Positions 40,797-47,903 of a stretch of DNA of 64,000 nucleotides are shown here, piece after piece. The position numbers and the translations under genes are program-made. Under the pieces are notes generated by a model, which searched no databases, was not told the origin of the DNA, and worked only from the letters and a program-made list of their open reading frames with translations. This stretch comes from Aldehydirespirator sp963667505 (GTDB lineage: Bacteria > Actinomycetota > Acidimicrobiia > Acidimicrobiales > Aldehydirespiratoraceae), in contig OY763490.2 of assembly GCA_963667505.2 (NCBI GenBank), forward strand, positions 682,001 through 746,000, in the 5' to 3' direction. Position 1 is the first letter of the stretch; every line of letters starts with the position of its first letter.

Positions 40797-40965
40797 CTGG
40801 GGTGAACGCCCCCGCGGCTTCTCCTATCACTTCGATGAGCTTCACCGCTGCCAGGCGCGTCTTCCAGTCTTGGTCGAATTTCGAGCGCCCCTCGCTTACG
40901 ATCTCCGCTCGATGTTCGGCGGCGTGCAGGATGTCTGCGACCCTGTCGGCGTCGGTCCGGGTCAC
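40797..40965 (-). pseudogene. Truncated HepT-like toxin
   Basis: GTG 40965 overlaps the stop of the nucleotidyltransferase gene. The residues TRTDADRVADILHAAEHRAE and FDQDWKTRLAAVKLIEVIGE match HepT/DUF86 toxins, but the sequence ends at GEAAGAF, before the RxxxxH active-site motif of the family. Beyond that point the frame reads the complement of the antitoxin gene. The break is exactly at the 3' end of that gene (about 40795). Confidence 0.75.
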
Positions 40966-41252
40966 AGCAGGGTCGCGTCCCTGACCATGCCGCGGTGGGT
41001 GGGCTTGACGCATGACAGTGGCACTACGTCGACTGACTCGCCGAGCAGGTCCGCCAGTTCTGCTTGCAGCCTGGCCACGTCGAACAGCGATATCCCGTCC
41101 TCGAACTCGACCATGAAGTCGTAGTCGCTGTCGGCGGTGTCCTCGCCCCGCGCCACAGACCCCACGAGCGCGATGGCACGGGCCCGTCTGCGCTCCGCGG
41201 CCGCGCGGATCGCGTCCCGATGCTCCACTAGGACCTTGTCGCGTCGAGTCAC
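40962..41252 (-). CDS. MntA-like nucleotidyltransferase antitoxin
   Basis: A 96-residue minimal nucleotidyltransferase with the motif ALVGSVARGEDTADSDYDFMVEF near residues 28-50 (GSx10DxD). MntA antitoxins inactivate HepT toxins by adding AMP to a tyrosine. Its gene overlaps the start of the HepT-like gene by 4 bases, as in intact pairs. The catalytic residues look complete even though the partner toxin is truncated. Confidence 0.82.
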   Translation of the reverse strand: MTRRDKVLVEHRDAIRAAAERRRARAIALVGSVARGEDTADSDYDFMVEFEDGISLFDVARLQAELADLLGESVDVVPLSCVKPTHRGMVRDATLL

Positions 41253-41361
41253 GCCAAGAGGCTACCAAGGGCCTGCGCCGTGGTTTCGCCTGTGGCCTAG
41301 GAGCACGACCCCCTCGATCATCCGCGGTTGGATGCGAGCAATCCCCGGAGCCTCGCCGGGC

Positions 41362-41757
41362 TCACCAGGTTGTCGTTGCGGTCGGGGAGCCGCGGTGACG
41401 TCGGAGGCGGTCGTCTTTGGTGACCAGCTTCCATCTGTGCTCGACCGCGGTGGCGTGGATCAGCCGGTCGGCGGGGTCGCCGGGAAAGGTGCGAGGCAGC
41501 GAGACTGCGGTGGCGGCGATGGACGGGCTGAGGGCCACGGTGCGAACGGAGCGGGCGAGTTGATCGAGCCAGGTGCCGATGGGCAGGCTGACGCTGATCC
41601 GGCCCTGTCGCGCCAGCCAGCCGAGTTCGTACCAAGTGATGGCAGCCACCGCGAGCTCCTCGGCGCCTTCGAGGGCGTCGGCCGCTGCCGCGCTGAGCCG
41701 TCCGGGTTCGGCGCTTCACCACTGAAGGACGTGGGTGTCGGCGAGGAGGGCGGTCAA
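41362..41757 (-). pseudogene. VapC-type PIN-domain toxin with a premature stop
   Basis: Starting with TTG 41757, which overlaps the antitoxin stop, the frame gives TALLADTHVLQW, then TGA at 41718-41716, then SAEPGRLSAAAADALEGAEE, ITWYELGWLARQGRI, PADRLIHATAVEHRWKLVTKDDRL. These are the conserved acidic motifs of a PIN nuclease. Related proteins usually have WW at the stop position, so a single TGG to TGA change disabled it. Everything else stays in one frame to 41362. Confidence 0.72.
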
Positions 41758-41983
41758 TCGAACTCCCAGTCCGCGTCAGTCGAGAACAGGAGTTCGTCGT
41801 CGGCGACGCTGCGTGCAGCCTCCGAGAGGCAGCCTCGCATGGCGCCGGGTCTCCCGAGGCGGGGGTGAGCCTCGCGACGGTGCGGCCGTGCTCGGTGATC
41901 TCGATCTCATCGCCGGCGGCGACATCGTCGAGCAGCTCGAGAATACGAGCCTTCGCCTGAGCTGCGGTCACTTGCCTGGTCAT
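41754..41983 (-). pseudogene. Phd/VapB-type antitoxin, frameshifted
   Basis: ATG 41983 begins MTRQVTAAQAKARILELLDD and EIEITEHGRTVARLTPA, typical of Phd/YefM antitoxins. A one-base shift near 41845 is needed to reach the normal toxin-binding tail SEAARSVADDELLFSTDADW and the stop that overlaps the toxin start. Both members of this pair are therefore broken. Confidence 0.7.
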
Positions 41984-42009
41984 ATTGCCCGTTCTAATGG
42001 ACACATAGC

Positions 42010-42056
42010 TGACATGCCCTGGGCCTAGTACCACGCCGGCGCCAACCGGGCCCTGT
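42010..42056 (+). other. Short fragment resembling rtcB
   Basis: About 47 bases match 39227-39274 inside the RtcB gene at most positions. Translated it reads ADMPWA-stop-YHAGANRAL against ADMLWAQDYARANRAL. No further RtcB sequence flanks it. Confidence 0.55.
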
Positions 42057-42059
42057 CGG

Positions 42060-42440
42060 AGTGGTTCGGTGTCGGCGCGTCGGCAGCGTTCGTCTTCGGA
42101 CTCCAGCAGATCCACCGCGACGACGGCGGGCGGAGCCACTTCCGCTCCCTCTGGGAACGGCCACAGGTCGTCTTCGACTGCCCGAAGCAGGAGGTTGGCC
42201 CGCTCGTCGTTCCTCCATTGCGAAGGCGGCTGAAAGCCGCTGGAGGTTGTCGGGTCCGGGGCGCGGGTGAAGTCCACGTCCTTGGTGAGGTACCCGAGGT
42301 TGAGGCGCTGGGCTTGCACTGCCCACCTGCCGATGGCGATGAACTCGACGCCGTGGCGGGCGAGCACCTCCAGGATGCGGGTCAGGCGGGCAAAGGCGTC
42401 AGCGGCTTCGTCGCCCGACGGCTCCGCAGTGGTTACGGCT
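42060..42440 (-). pseudogene. Nucleotidyltransferase-like gene, frameshifted
   Basis: The frame near its start reads ILEVLARHGVEFIAIGRWAV and QAQRLNLGYLTKDVDFT, a pattern of AbiEii/DUF6036-like nucleotidyltransferases (family motif usually GGWAV). It then needs a frame change near 42230 (PDNLQRLSAAF) and another to continue to ANLLLRAVEDDLWPF. The C-terminal half is missing. It follows the XRE gene with overlap, as in a toxin-antitoxin pair. Confidence 0.55.
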
Positions 42441-43174
42441 TCAGACGCGCGAGAGGCCGGAGCTGGCGGCCGTTGCCTGCAGGCTCGGCCGGTGAAGATC
42501 GGGGTCGGTGCGGGAGTTGAGGTGCAACCCGTCGTCGTGGTCGTCGTAGACCTCGATGCGCACCCGCAGCCCGCAGCCGGCCCGCGTCAGGATCTCGGCT
42601 AGTTCCGCGGTTGGGGTCGCCTCTCGCCTCTCGTGACGCGGGCCAAGGCCTCCTCGTCGAGGTCGCAGGCTCGGGCGGAGGCGCTGCGGTCGCCTTGGGC
42701 CTCGGCGATGGTCGACCGCAGCACCAGCGCCGCCCAGCCGCCTCCGTCTCGGCGGCCCTCAGCAGCCCCGAAGGGCCGGGGCGGGGCCGGGTCCTCGCCG
42801 TCCCAGTCGGGCAGGGCCCCAGCGGGAGGGCCCGGCGGCGGCGCTCCGACCTGTCGGTGCAGCGAGCGCACTTCGGCCATCGAGGCTCGTAGCCGTGACA
42901 CCTCGTCGCGGTCAACCAGAGGCCCGCGGTAACGGCCGTTCGGGGCGGCGGGTCCGGCGCGCAGTTCCAACCCGGAGCCGTTGAGGATTCTCTCCACCGT
43001 GTCCAAGGCAGGGTCGAGGACGCCGGACTCGATGCGACACACCATCTCCTCGCTGCATCCGGCCGCGGCGGCAAGCTCACGCTGTGTAGCTCCGAGAACG
43101 TCGCGTGCGGTGAGCAGCAGCACCCCAGCGAGGCTCGCGCCGTCGCCGTTGTCGGGAGGCGTGTCGGACTGCAT
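42441..43174 (-). pseudogene. XRE-family regulator, frameshifted near the C-terminus
   Basis: From ATG 43174 the protein has an XRE helix-turn-helix (VLGATQRELAAAAGCSEEMV and CRIESGVLDPALDTVERIL) and a long Pro/Gly-rich linker. The open frame stops at 42599. A one-base change in GGCGAGAGGCGACC restores a sensible end, ELAEILTRAGCGLRVRIEVY to the TGA at 42441. It may be a working 191-residue regulator or a broken longer one. It pairs with the nucleotidyltransferase remnant downstream. Confidence 0.6.
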
Positions 43175-43211
43175 CTCGCCCCCGAGGTTACCGCCGCGCG
43201 ATGAGTGGGTG

Positions 43212-43354
43212 TCAGGCAGCGCCGGACCTGGAGCGCAGCTCGGTCGAGAGACTCCCGGCTGCGACGCTCACGATTTCGAGGAGGCGCTCAGCGGCGGCGC
43301 GGCGGACCGGATCCCTTCACGGTACTTCTCGAGGATCTCGGCCCGTCTGCTCAT
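43212..43354 (-). pseudogene. Small remnant resembling the start of a nucleotidyltransferase antitoxin
   Basis: MSRRAEILEKYREGIRSAA resembles the opening of the MntA-like protein at 40962 (MTRRDKVLVEHRDAIRAAA). A frame change near 43300 leads to AERLLEIVSVAAGSLSTELR and a stop at 43212. Too short for a reliable call. The rest of 43175-43475 shows no gene. Confidence 0.3.
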
Positions 43355-43475
43355 GACTTCCATGCTAGATCGGGGCTCCGGTCTGTAATCGAGTAGCGAC
43401 ATCGGCCGCTCGGGAGCCGATCTCAGATCTGTGCCTTGGACGCCTCCTGCGACAGAAGAGGCGGCGCGCCAGCGT

Positions 43476-44687
43476 CTACAGGGCTCGCCACCAGGGGGTG
43501 GCTAGTACGTCGGGGGCTAGCCATTGGGTGGTTGTGCCGCCGTGCAGCAGGAGGCCTGACCTTGCCTTGGGGCCGTACTCGGCTCGGAAGGCGCGCAGGT
43601 GGGCGGTGTCGCGCAGCCTCGGACGGGGCGACGCCTTGACCTCGATGGGCAGCAGGCGGTCGCCGTGCTCCACCACGAAGTCCACCTCCTGGCCGCCGGC
43701 GGTGCGCCAGTGGAGCAACTCCGCCCGCTCCGACCGGGCGTCTCGCCAGGCCAGCAGGTCGTTCAGGACCAGATTCTCGAGGTGGGCGCCCGTGGGCTCG
43801 TCCTGCTGAGCGACGTGCAGCGCGGCGGCCGTGTCGCTCCAGTAGAGCTTCGGGGACTTGATCAGCCGCCTCGTGCGGTTGGCCGTATAGGCCGGGACCC
43901 GCACCAGCAGGTGCGAGGTCTCCAACAGGTTGAGGTAGCGGTGCACCGTGGACTGCGGCAGCCCGATGTCGCGGCCGAGCGCCGTCTGGTTGACGGTCTG
44001 GCCGAGCCGCAGGCACGCCGCCCGCATCAGGCGGCGGAAGTCGGGAAGCGCGGCGATGGACGACAGGTCCTGCAAGTCGCGCTCCATGTAGGTGCGCACA
44101 TAGCCGTCGAACCAGATGGACCGGTCGCGGCCGCTCCCGAGCTCGAGAGCGGGCGTGGGCAGCCCGCCTCGCCTGGCGAGGGCACGCCAGTCCTCGGCCT
44201 CGTCGGGCTGGGCGGCCAGCACGTCGGGCCACTGGCTGTCGGGCCCCTCCAACAGTTGCTCCCATACGCCGCCGCGCCCGAGGCCGCGCAGCTCGCGCCG
44301 GGTCATGGGCCACAGGGTCAGGTAGCTGGCCCGACCGGCCAACGACTCCGAGAGCTCGTGCATGAGCAGCAGGTTGGCCGAGCCAGTGAGCAGGAACTGT
44401 CCCGGCCGGCGCTGCTCGTCGATGGCGCGCTTCACGGCGAGCAGCAGGTCCGGCTCGCGCTGCACCTCATCGAGGGTCACCGGCTCGCGGCCCCCGACAA
44501 GCAACTCGGGATCGCGGCGCGCCGCGTCCACGGCGTCGAGGTCGTCCAAGGAGAAGTAGCGCCGCGGCCCTGGCGTCAGCTCTCTCACGAGAGTGCTCTT
44601 GCCGGTCTGACGGGCGCCCGTGACCACCACTGCGGGCATCACCCCGAGACGTTCCCGGAGGCCCGCCCCAACTAGCCTCGGCAGCAC
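43476..44687 (-). CDS. AAA-type ATP-binding protein with DUF4143
   Basis: A roughly 403-residue protein. The ATPase part has VVVTGARQTGKSTLVRELT (Walker A), LDEVQREPDLLLAVK (Walker B) and FLLTGSANLLL (sensor). The C-terminal DUF4143 part has the winged-helix-like region DIGLPQSTVHRYLNLLETSHL and a restriction-endonuclease-like pattern GGQEVDFVVEHGDRLLPIEVKAS. GTG 44687 begins MLPRL..., the usual opening; the frame stays open to 44738. Such proteins are common in accessory regions and their function is not established. A palindrome lies upstream. Confidence 0.87.
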   Translation of the reverse strand: MLPRLVGAGLRERLGVMPAVVVTGARQTGKSTLVRELTPGPRRYFSLDDLDAVDAARRDPELLVGGREPVTLDEVQREPDLLLAVKRAIDEQRRPGQFLLTGSANLLLMHELSESLAGRASYLTLWPMTRRELRGLGRGGVWEQLLEGPDSQWPDVLAAQPDEAEDWRALARRGGLPTPALELGSGRDRSIWFDGYVRTYMERDLQDLSSIAALPDFRRLMRAACLRLGQTVNQTALGRDIGLPQSTVHRYLNLLETSHLLVRVPAYTANRTRRLIKSPKLYWSDTAAALHVAQQDEPTGAHLENLVLNDLLAWRDARSERAELLHWRTAGGQEVDFVVEHGDRLLPIEVKASPRPRLRDTAHLRAFRAEYGPKARSGLLLHGGTTTQWLAPDVLATPWWRAL

Positions 44688-44712
44688 TGAACTCCCCACG
44701 CCTTGATGATAT

Positions 44713-44731
44713 CCATTCACACTATGAATGG
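44713..44731. promoter_or_regulatory. Palindrome upstream of the DUF4143 gene
   Basis: CCATTCA (44713-44719) and TGAATGG (44725-44731) are perfect inverted arms around CACTA. It is AT-rich relative to its surroundings and lies 26 bases before GTG 44687, a likely operator. Confidence 0.5.
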
Positions 44732-44754
44732 AAATCACCCACAGAATGACTCAG

Positions 44755-44800
44755 GTCAGTCCGTCCGGGGAGCCGATCAGTCCGTCCGGGGAGCCCAGCG
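44755..44800. repeat. Duplicated 3' end of the SpoU gene
   Basis: TCAGTCCGTCCGGGGAGCC occurs at 44755 and again at 44777, where it is the last codons and stop of the SpoU-family gene on the minus strand. Confidence 0.75.
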
Positions 44801-45388
44801 GCGGATCCAGGCGTGCATGGCTATGCCGGCGGCCACGCCCGCGTTGATTGAGCGGGTCGAGCCGAACTGGGCGATCGAAAGCACCTGGTCGGCCGCGGCC
44901 CGGGCGTCCTCCGACAGCCCGGGGCCCTCCTGGCCGAACAGCAGCACGCACCGCTCGGGCAGTTCGGCTGACTCGAGCGGCGCCGCTCCGGGCAGGTTGT
45001 CGATCCCCACTATCGGCAGACTCTCCGCTGCGGCCCACTCCGCCAAGTCCTGCACCGAGGGGTGGTGGCGGACGTGCTGGTACACGTCGGTCATCATCGC
45101 GCCGCGCCGGTTCCAGCGTCGGCGGCCCACGATGTGCACCGCAGCCGCGGCGAAGGCGTTGGCCGTGCGCACGACAGTGCCGATGTTGCGGTCGTGCTCC
45201 CAGTTCTCGATGGCCACGTGGAACGGGTGCCGCCGCCGGTCCAGGTCCTCCTTGACGGCCTCCACACTCCAGTAGCGATACCGGTCGACCACGTTGCGGC
45301 GGTCGCCGTGCGCCAGCAGCTCGGGGTCGAGGTGCTCGCCGACGGGCCACGGCTCGGGATGGGGGCCGACCCCGACCTCCCCGCTCAC
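44777..45388 (-). CDS. SpoU/TrmH-family RNA 2'-O-methyltransferase
   Basis: A 203-residue SPOUT methyltransferase with the three family motifs: HDRNIGTVVRTANAFAAAAV (motif 1, near 65), VLLFGQEGPGLSEDA (motif 2, near 148) and LSIAQFGSTRSINAGVAAGIAMHAW (motif 3, AdoMet-binding knot). It would methylate a ribose in tRNA or rRNA; the specific target is not evident. The N-terminal part is short. Its 3' end is duplicated immediately downstream. Confidence 0.92.
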   Translation of the reverse strand: MSGEVGVGPHPEPWPVGEHLDPELLAHGDRRNVVDRYRYWSVEAVKEDLDRRRHPFHVAIENWEHDRNIGTVVRTANAFAAAAVHIVGRRRWNRRGAMMTDVYQHVRHHPSVQDLAEWAAAESLPIVGIDNLPGAAPLESAELPERCVLLFGQEGPGLSEDARAAADQVLSIAQFGSTRSINAGVAAGIAMHAWIRRWAPRTD

Positions 45389-45484
45389 GGACCTGCAACC
45401 CCGCGGACGGCGACCGACACGCCCCGAAACCTACCGGCGGCACGGCCCGGACACGGGCGTCGCCGGGCCGGGTCGAGGCGGACG

Positions 45485-45585
45485 GGGCCGGGCCGGGTCG
45501 GGCATTGAGCGGGCGTCGTCGGGCCGGGTCGGGCATTGAGGGGATGTGCCCGGGCCGGGTCGGGTGATGAGCGGGGGTCGCCGGG
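45485..45585. repeat. GC-rich tandem repeats upstream of the SpoU and channel genes
   Basis: Three units of about 31 bases share GGGCCGGGTCGGGCATTGAG or a close variant. They lie in the 276-base gap between the divergent SpoU and potassium-channel genes. No gene is seen in the gap. Confidence 0.7.
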
Positions 45586-45651
45586 TTCGGTGGTATTACA
45601 CGGCTCGCGCGGGGCCGGTGGTGTGCGGCCGTTAGCCGGAGCGGGGACATC

Positions 45652-45657
45652 TAATGT
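45652..45657 (+). promoter_or_regulatory. -10 box of the potassium-channel gene
   Basis: TAATGT lies 7 bases before GTG 45665, with no ribosome-binding site. Confidence 0.45.
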
Positions 45658-45664
45658 TGGCGCG

Positions 45665-46711
45665 GTGAAGTTCCGGCTGGGTGCCTTCCGCGGCCGTCGG
45701 CGTTCGCCGCATCTGGCAAGAGGTGCGCCCCAGGATCCGTGGAGCCGCTTCTGGATCGGTCAGGGCGTGCTGATCCTGGTAATCGCAGGAGGCACCATCG
45801 GCTACCGCCAACTCGGCCTCACCGTCGAGGAGGCCCTGTACCAGACCGTCATCACCATCACCACTGTCGGCTACGGCGAGGTCGGGACGGTGACCGAGGG
45901 CTACCGGATCTTCACAGTCCTGTTGATCCTGTTCGGCACGGGCACGGCCCTGTACATCCTCGGCGTGCTCATAGAGTCGCTGTTCGAGGGCCGGCTCGAC
46001 GACCAGATTCGGAGGCGGCGCATGCAAAGGGACATCGATCGGCTGTCCGGTCACGCCGTGCTGTGCGGCTTCGGCCAGGTCGGACGGTCCATATACCGCG
46101 AGATGGTCGCCGCGGGTCGCACCGTGGTGGTGGTGGACCGCCGCCAGCTCGACGAGGCGCCGCTGCTCAACATCGTCGGCGAGGCCACCGACGACAGCGT
46201 GCTGGTCGCCGCTGGACTGGAGCGGGCCGACACGCTGGTGCTGGCCCTCGACTCCGACGTCGACAACCTCTACGTGGCGCTCACGGCCCGCTCCATGTGC
46301 CCGGGCCTGTTCATCGTGGCCCGCTCCAACGTCTCCTCCGCGGAGCCGAAGCTGCGCCAGGCCGGCGTTGACCGGGTGGTCAACCCTCACGAGATCGGGG
46401 GCTCGCGGATGGCCGCGCTGGTGCTGCAGCCCGATGTGGCCGACTTCCTCGACGTGGTGATGCAAGACGAGCGGCTCGAGGTGCGCCTGGCCGAGACCGG
46501 GGTGTTGTCCGGAGGCCCGTTCGCCGGCATGGCCCTGTCGGAGTGCGACATTCCCGACTCGACCGGGGCGACCGTGCTCGCGGTGCGCCGGGGCGAGTCC
46601 TTCGTGACCAACCCGCCGGACCATTTCGTGCTGGCCGACGGCGACGTGCTGATCTCGCTAGGCACGAAGCGTCAACTGGCCGACCTAAAGTCCATGGCCT
46701 CCGGGGCATAG
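45665..46711 (+). CDS. Potassium channel protein with RCK (TrkA-N/TrkA-C) domains
   Basis: A 348-residue protein. A first transmembrane helix (GVLILVIAGGTIGY) is followed by the pore with selectivity filter TITTVGYGEVG near residue 65 and a second helix (IFTVLLILFGTGTALYILGV). The cytoplasmic part has the TrkA-N nucleotide site VLCGFGQVGRSIYREM near 125 and a TrkA-C domain to the end. This is the MthK-like two-helix ligand-gated K+ channel design. GTG 45665 is chosen because the open frame upstream is a low-complexity repeat. The 3' end is repeated downstream. Confidence 0.93.
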   Translation: MKFRLGAFRGRRRSPHLARGAPQDPWSRFWIGQGVLILVIAGGTIGYRQLGLTVEEALYQTVITITTVGYGEVGTVTEGYRIFTVLLILFGTGTALYILGVLIESLFEGRLDDQIRRRRMQRDIDRLSGHAVLCGFGQVGRSIYREMVAAGRTVVVVDRRQLDEAPLLNIVGEATDDSVLVAAGLERADTLVLALDSDVDNLYVALTARSMCPGLFIVARSNVSSAEPKLRQAGVDRVVNPHEIGGSRMAALVLQPDVADFLDVVMQDERLEVRLAETGVLSGGPFAGMALSECDIPDSTGATVLAVRRGESFVTNPPDHFVLADGDVLISLGTKRQLADLKSMASGA

Positions 46712-47132
46712 ACGTAGCAGCCGGGGCATAGACGTCGGCCCGGGGGCCGGCAGCCGGCTCGGCTCGTCGGTGGCTGTAGCCGTGTCGGCAAGTCGCGGCT
46801 GGTAGCGGGCTGCTCGTGGGCGGCGTCGGCCCGGGGCGGCCGGTGGCCGGGTTGTTGGCGGGTGGCGTCGGGGCGGGGCTGGTAGCCCGCGAGGTGGCAG
46901 CACTGTCCGCCGCTGCCTCGTCGGGGCTTAGACGTCGGCCCGGGGTCGGGTCGGCTGGTAGGGGGCCAGTGGCCAGGTCGGCGAGGCGCGGCTTGTCAGC
47001 CGGGTTGCTGGTGGGTGGGGCCGGGCCGGGGCTGGTGGCGGGCCGCTGATGGGTGGCGTCGGGCCGGGGCCGGTAGCACGGTCGGGTGGTCAGTGGCTGC
47101 TTTCGTCGTGACGGGTATCGTGATCGACGCTC
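46700..47132. other. Low-complexity spacer between the channel gene and tRNA-Gln
   Basis: About 420 bases of G-rich sequence without a recognisable gene. The channel gene's 3' end (CCGGGGCATAGACG) is repeated at 46730, and a third variant TCGGGGCTTAGACGTCGGCC appears at 46921. Motifs such as GGGTGGCGTCGGGCCGGGG recur. TATCGT at 47116-47121 is the likely -10 box of tRNA-Gln. Confidence 0.6.
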
Positions 47133-47204
47133 TCGGGGATGGTGTAATAGGTAACACAGCTGGTTCTGGCCCAGCCATTGGGGGTTCGAGTCCTCCTCCC
47201 CGAA
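47133..47204 (+). tRNA. tRNA-Gln (anticodon CTG)
   Basis: The acceptor stem pairs TCGGGGA with TCCCCGA. The anticodon arm GCTGG-TTCTGGC-CCAGC gives CTG. The T arm is GGGGGTTCGAGTCCTCC. CCA is not encoded. Confidence 0.9.
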
Positions 47205-47254
47205 CCCCGGAGCTACACTGCTCCGGCCCGCGGGCCAAGCCTGCGGTCCGACCG

Positions 47255-47327
47255 GCCCCGTTCGTCTAGCGGCCTAGGACGCCACCCTCTCAAGGTGGTA
47301 GCACGGGTTCAAATCCCGTACGGGGTG
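47255..47327 (+). tRNA. tRNA-Glu (anticodon CTC)
   Basis: The acceptor stem pairs GCCCCGT with ACGGGGT (one wobble pair). The anticodon arm CCACC-CTCTCAA-GGTGG gives CTC. The T arm is ACGGGTTCAAATCCCGT. It lies 50 bases after tRNA-Gln and may share its transcript. Confidence 0.93.
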
Positions 47328-47430
47328 CTCCCGGCCCGAGTTCTCGGGCCCCATTTCCGCTCTGGCCGTTGCTCGGGGTTGCTCGCGCAGTGCCGGTTGT
47401 TTGGAGGTCGGTTGCTTGGGGAGTTTCCGC

Positions 47431-47796
47431 TCAGGCTGGCTGGTTGAGTTCGATCATGTTGCCGGCCGGGTCGAAGAAGAACGTCTGGCGGGCCGGCGTC
47501 CCCGGGATGGGCCGAGGGTCGTCGACCTCCACGCCCCGGCCCCGCAGGTCGGCGACCGCGGCGTCAATGTCGTCCACCTTGAAGGCCCAGTGCTGGCCGG
47601 CCGGGGCCACCCACCCCTCAACCTCGATGAGGTGCACCTCGCCGCCGCCGGGGGTGCGTAGCCACCGGCCGTCGAAGCCGAAGTCGGGCCGAGGCAGCGC
47701 CTCCATGCCCAGCACATCGGTGTAGAACGGCGCGGCGACCTCCACGTCCGCGACGTTGATGGACACATGGTGTACAGGCCCGAGCTCCATGCCCAA
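47431..47796 (-). CDS. VOC family (glyoxalase/dioxygenase-like) protein
   Basis: A 121-residue protein with the vicinal-oxygen-chelate beta-alpha-beta-beta-beta pattern in duplicate: VHHVSINVADVEVAAPFYTD at the start and HWAFKVDDIDAAVADLRGRG in the second half, ending FFFDPAGNMIELNQP. Metal ligands would be His near 9, Glu in VHLIEVE, His in QHWAF and Glu in NMIEL. The reaction is unknown. GTG/ATG 47796 or ATG 47790 may be used. It is downstream of mutM on the same strand behind a strong inverted repeat. Confidence 0.88.
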   Translation of the reverse strand: MGMELGPVHHVSINVADVEVAAPFYTDVLGMEALPRPDFGFDGRWLRTPGGGEVHLIEVEGWVAPAGQHWAFKVDDIDAAVADLRGRGVEVDDPRPIPGTPARQTFFFDPAGNMIELNQPA

Positions 47797-47824
47797 GACG
47801 TTAGCGCTGCCTAGTGGTTGACCG

Positions 47825-47871
47825 TTCTTGACTTAGTTTTGGACACTATGTGGCGAAAACTAAGTCAAGAA
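47825..47871. repeat. Perfect 16-bp AT-rich inverted repeat
   Basis: TTCTTGACTTAGTTTT (47825-47840) and its exact reverse complement (47856-47871) surround a 15-base loop containing CACTATG. It lies between the mutM stop and the VOC gene start, both minus strand. The AT-rich arms stand out against the surrounding GC. It could be a terminator for mutM or the remnant of a mobile or operator element. Confidence 0.85.
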
Positions 47872-47903
47872 GCGGCTCCGGAGGAAGAAGCAGTTCCCGG
47901 GGG

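Noticed and set aside
36747..44687. Integrative element inserted at tRNA-Val
   Set aside because: The position is suggestive, but I found no integrase gene and no second copy of the tRNA 3' end (GTTCAAATCCCC) on the far side of the island.
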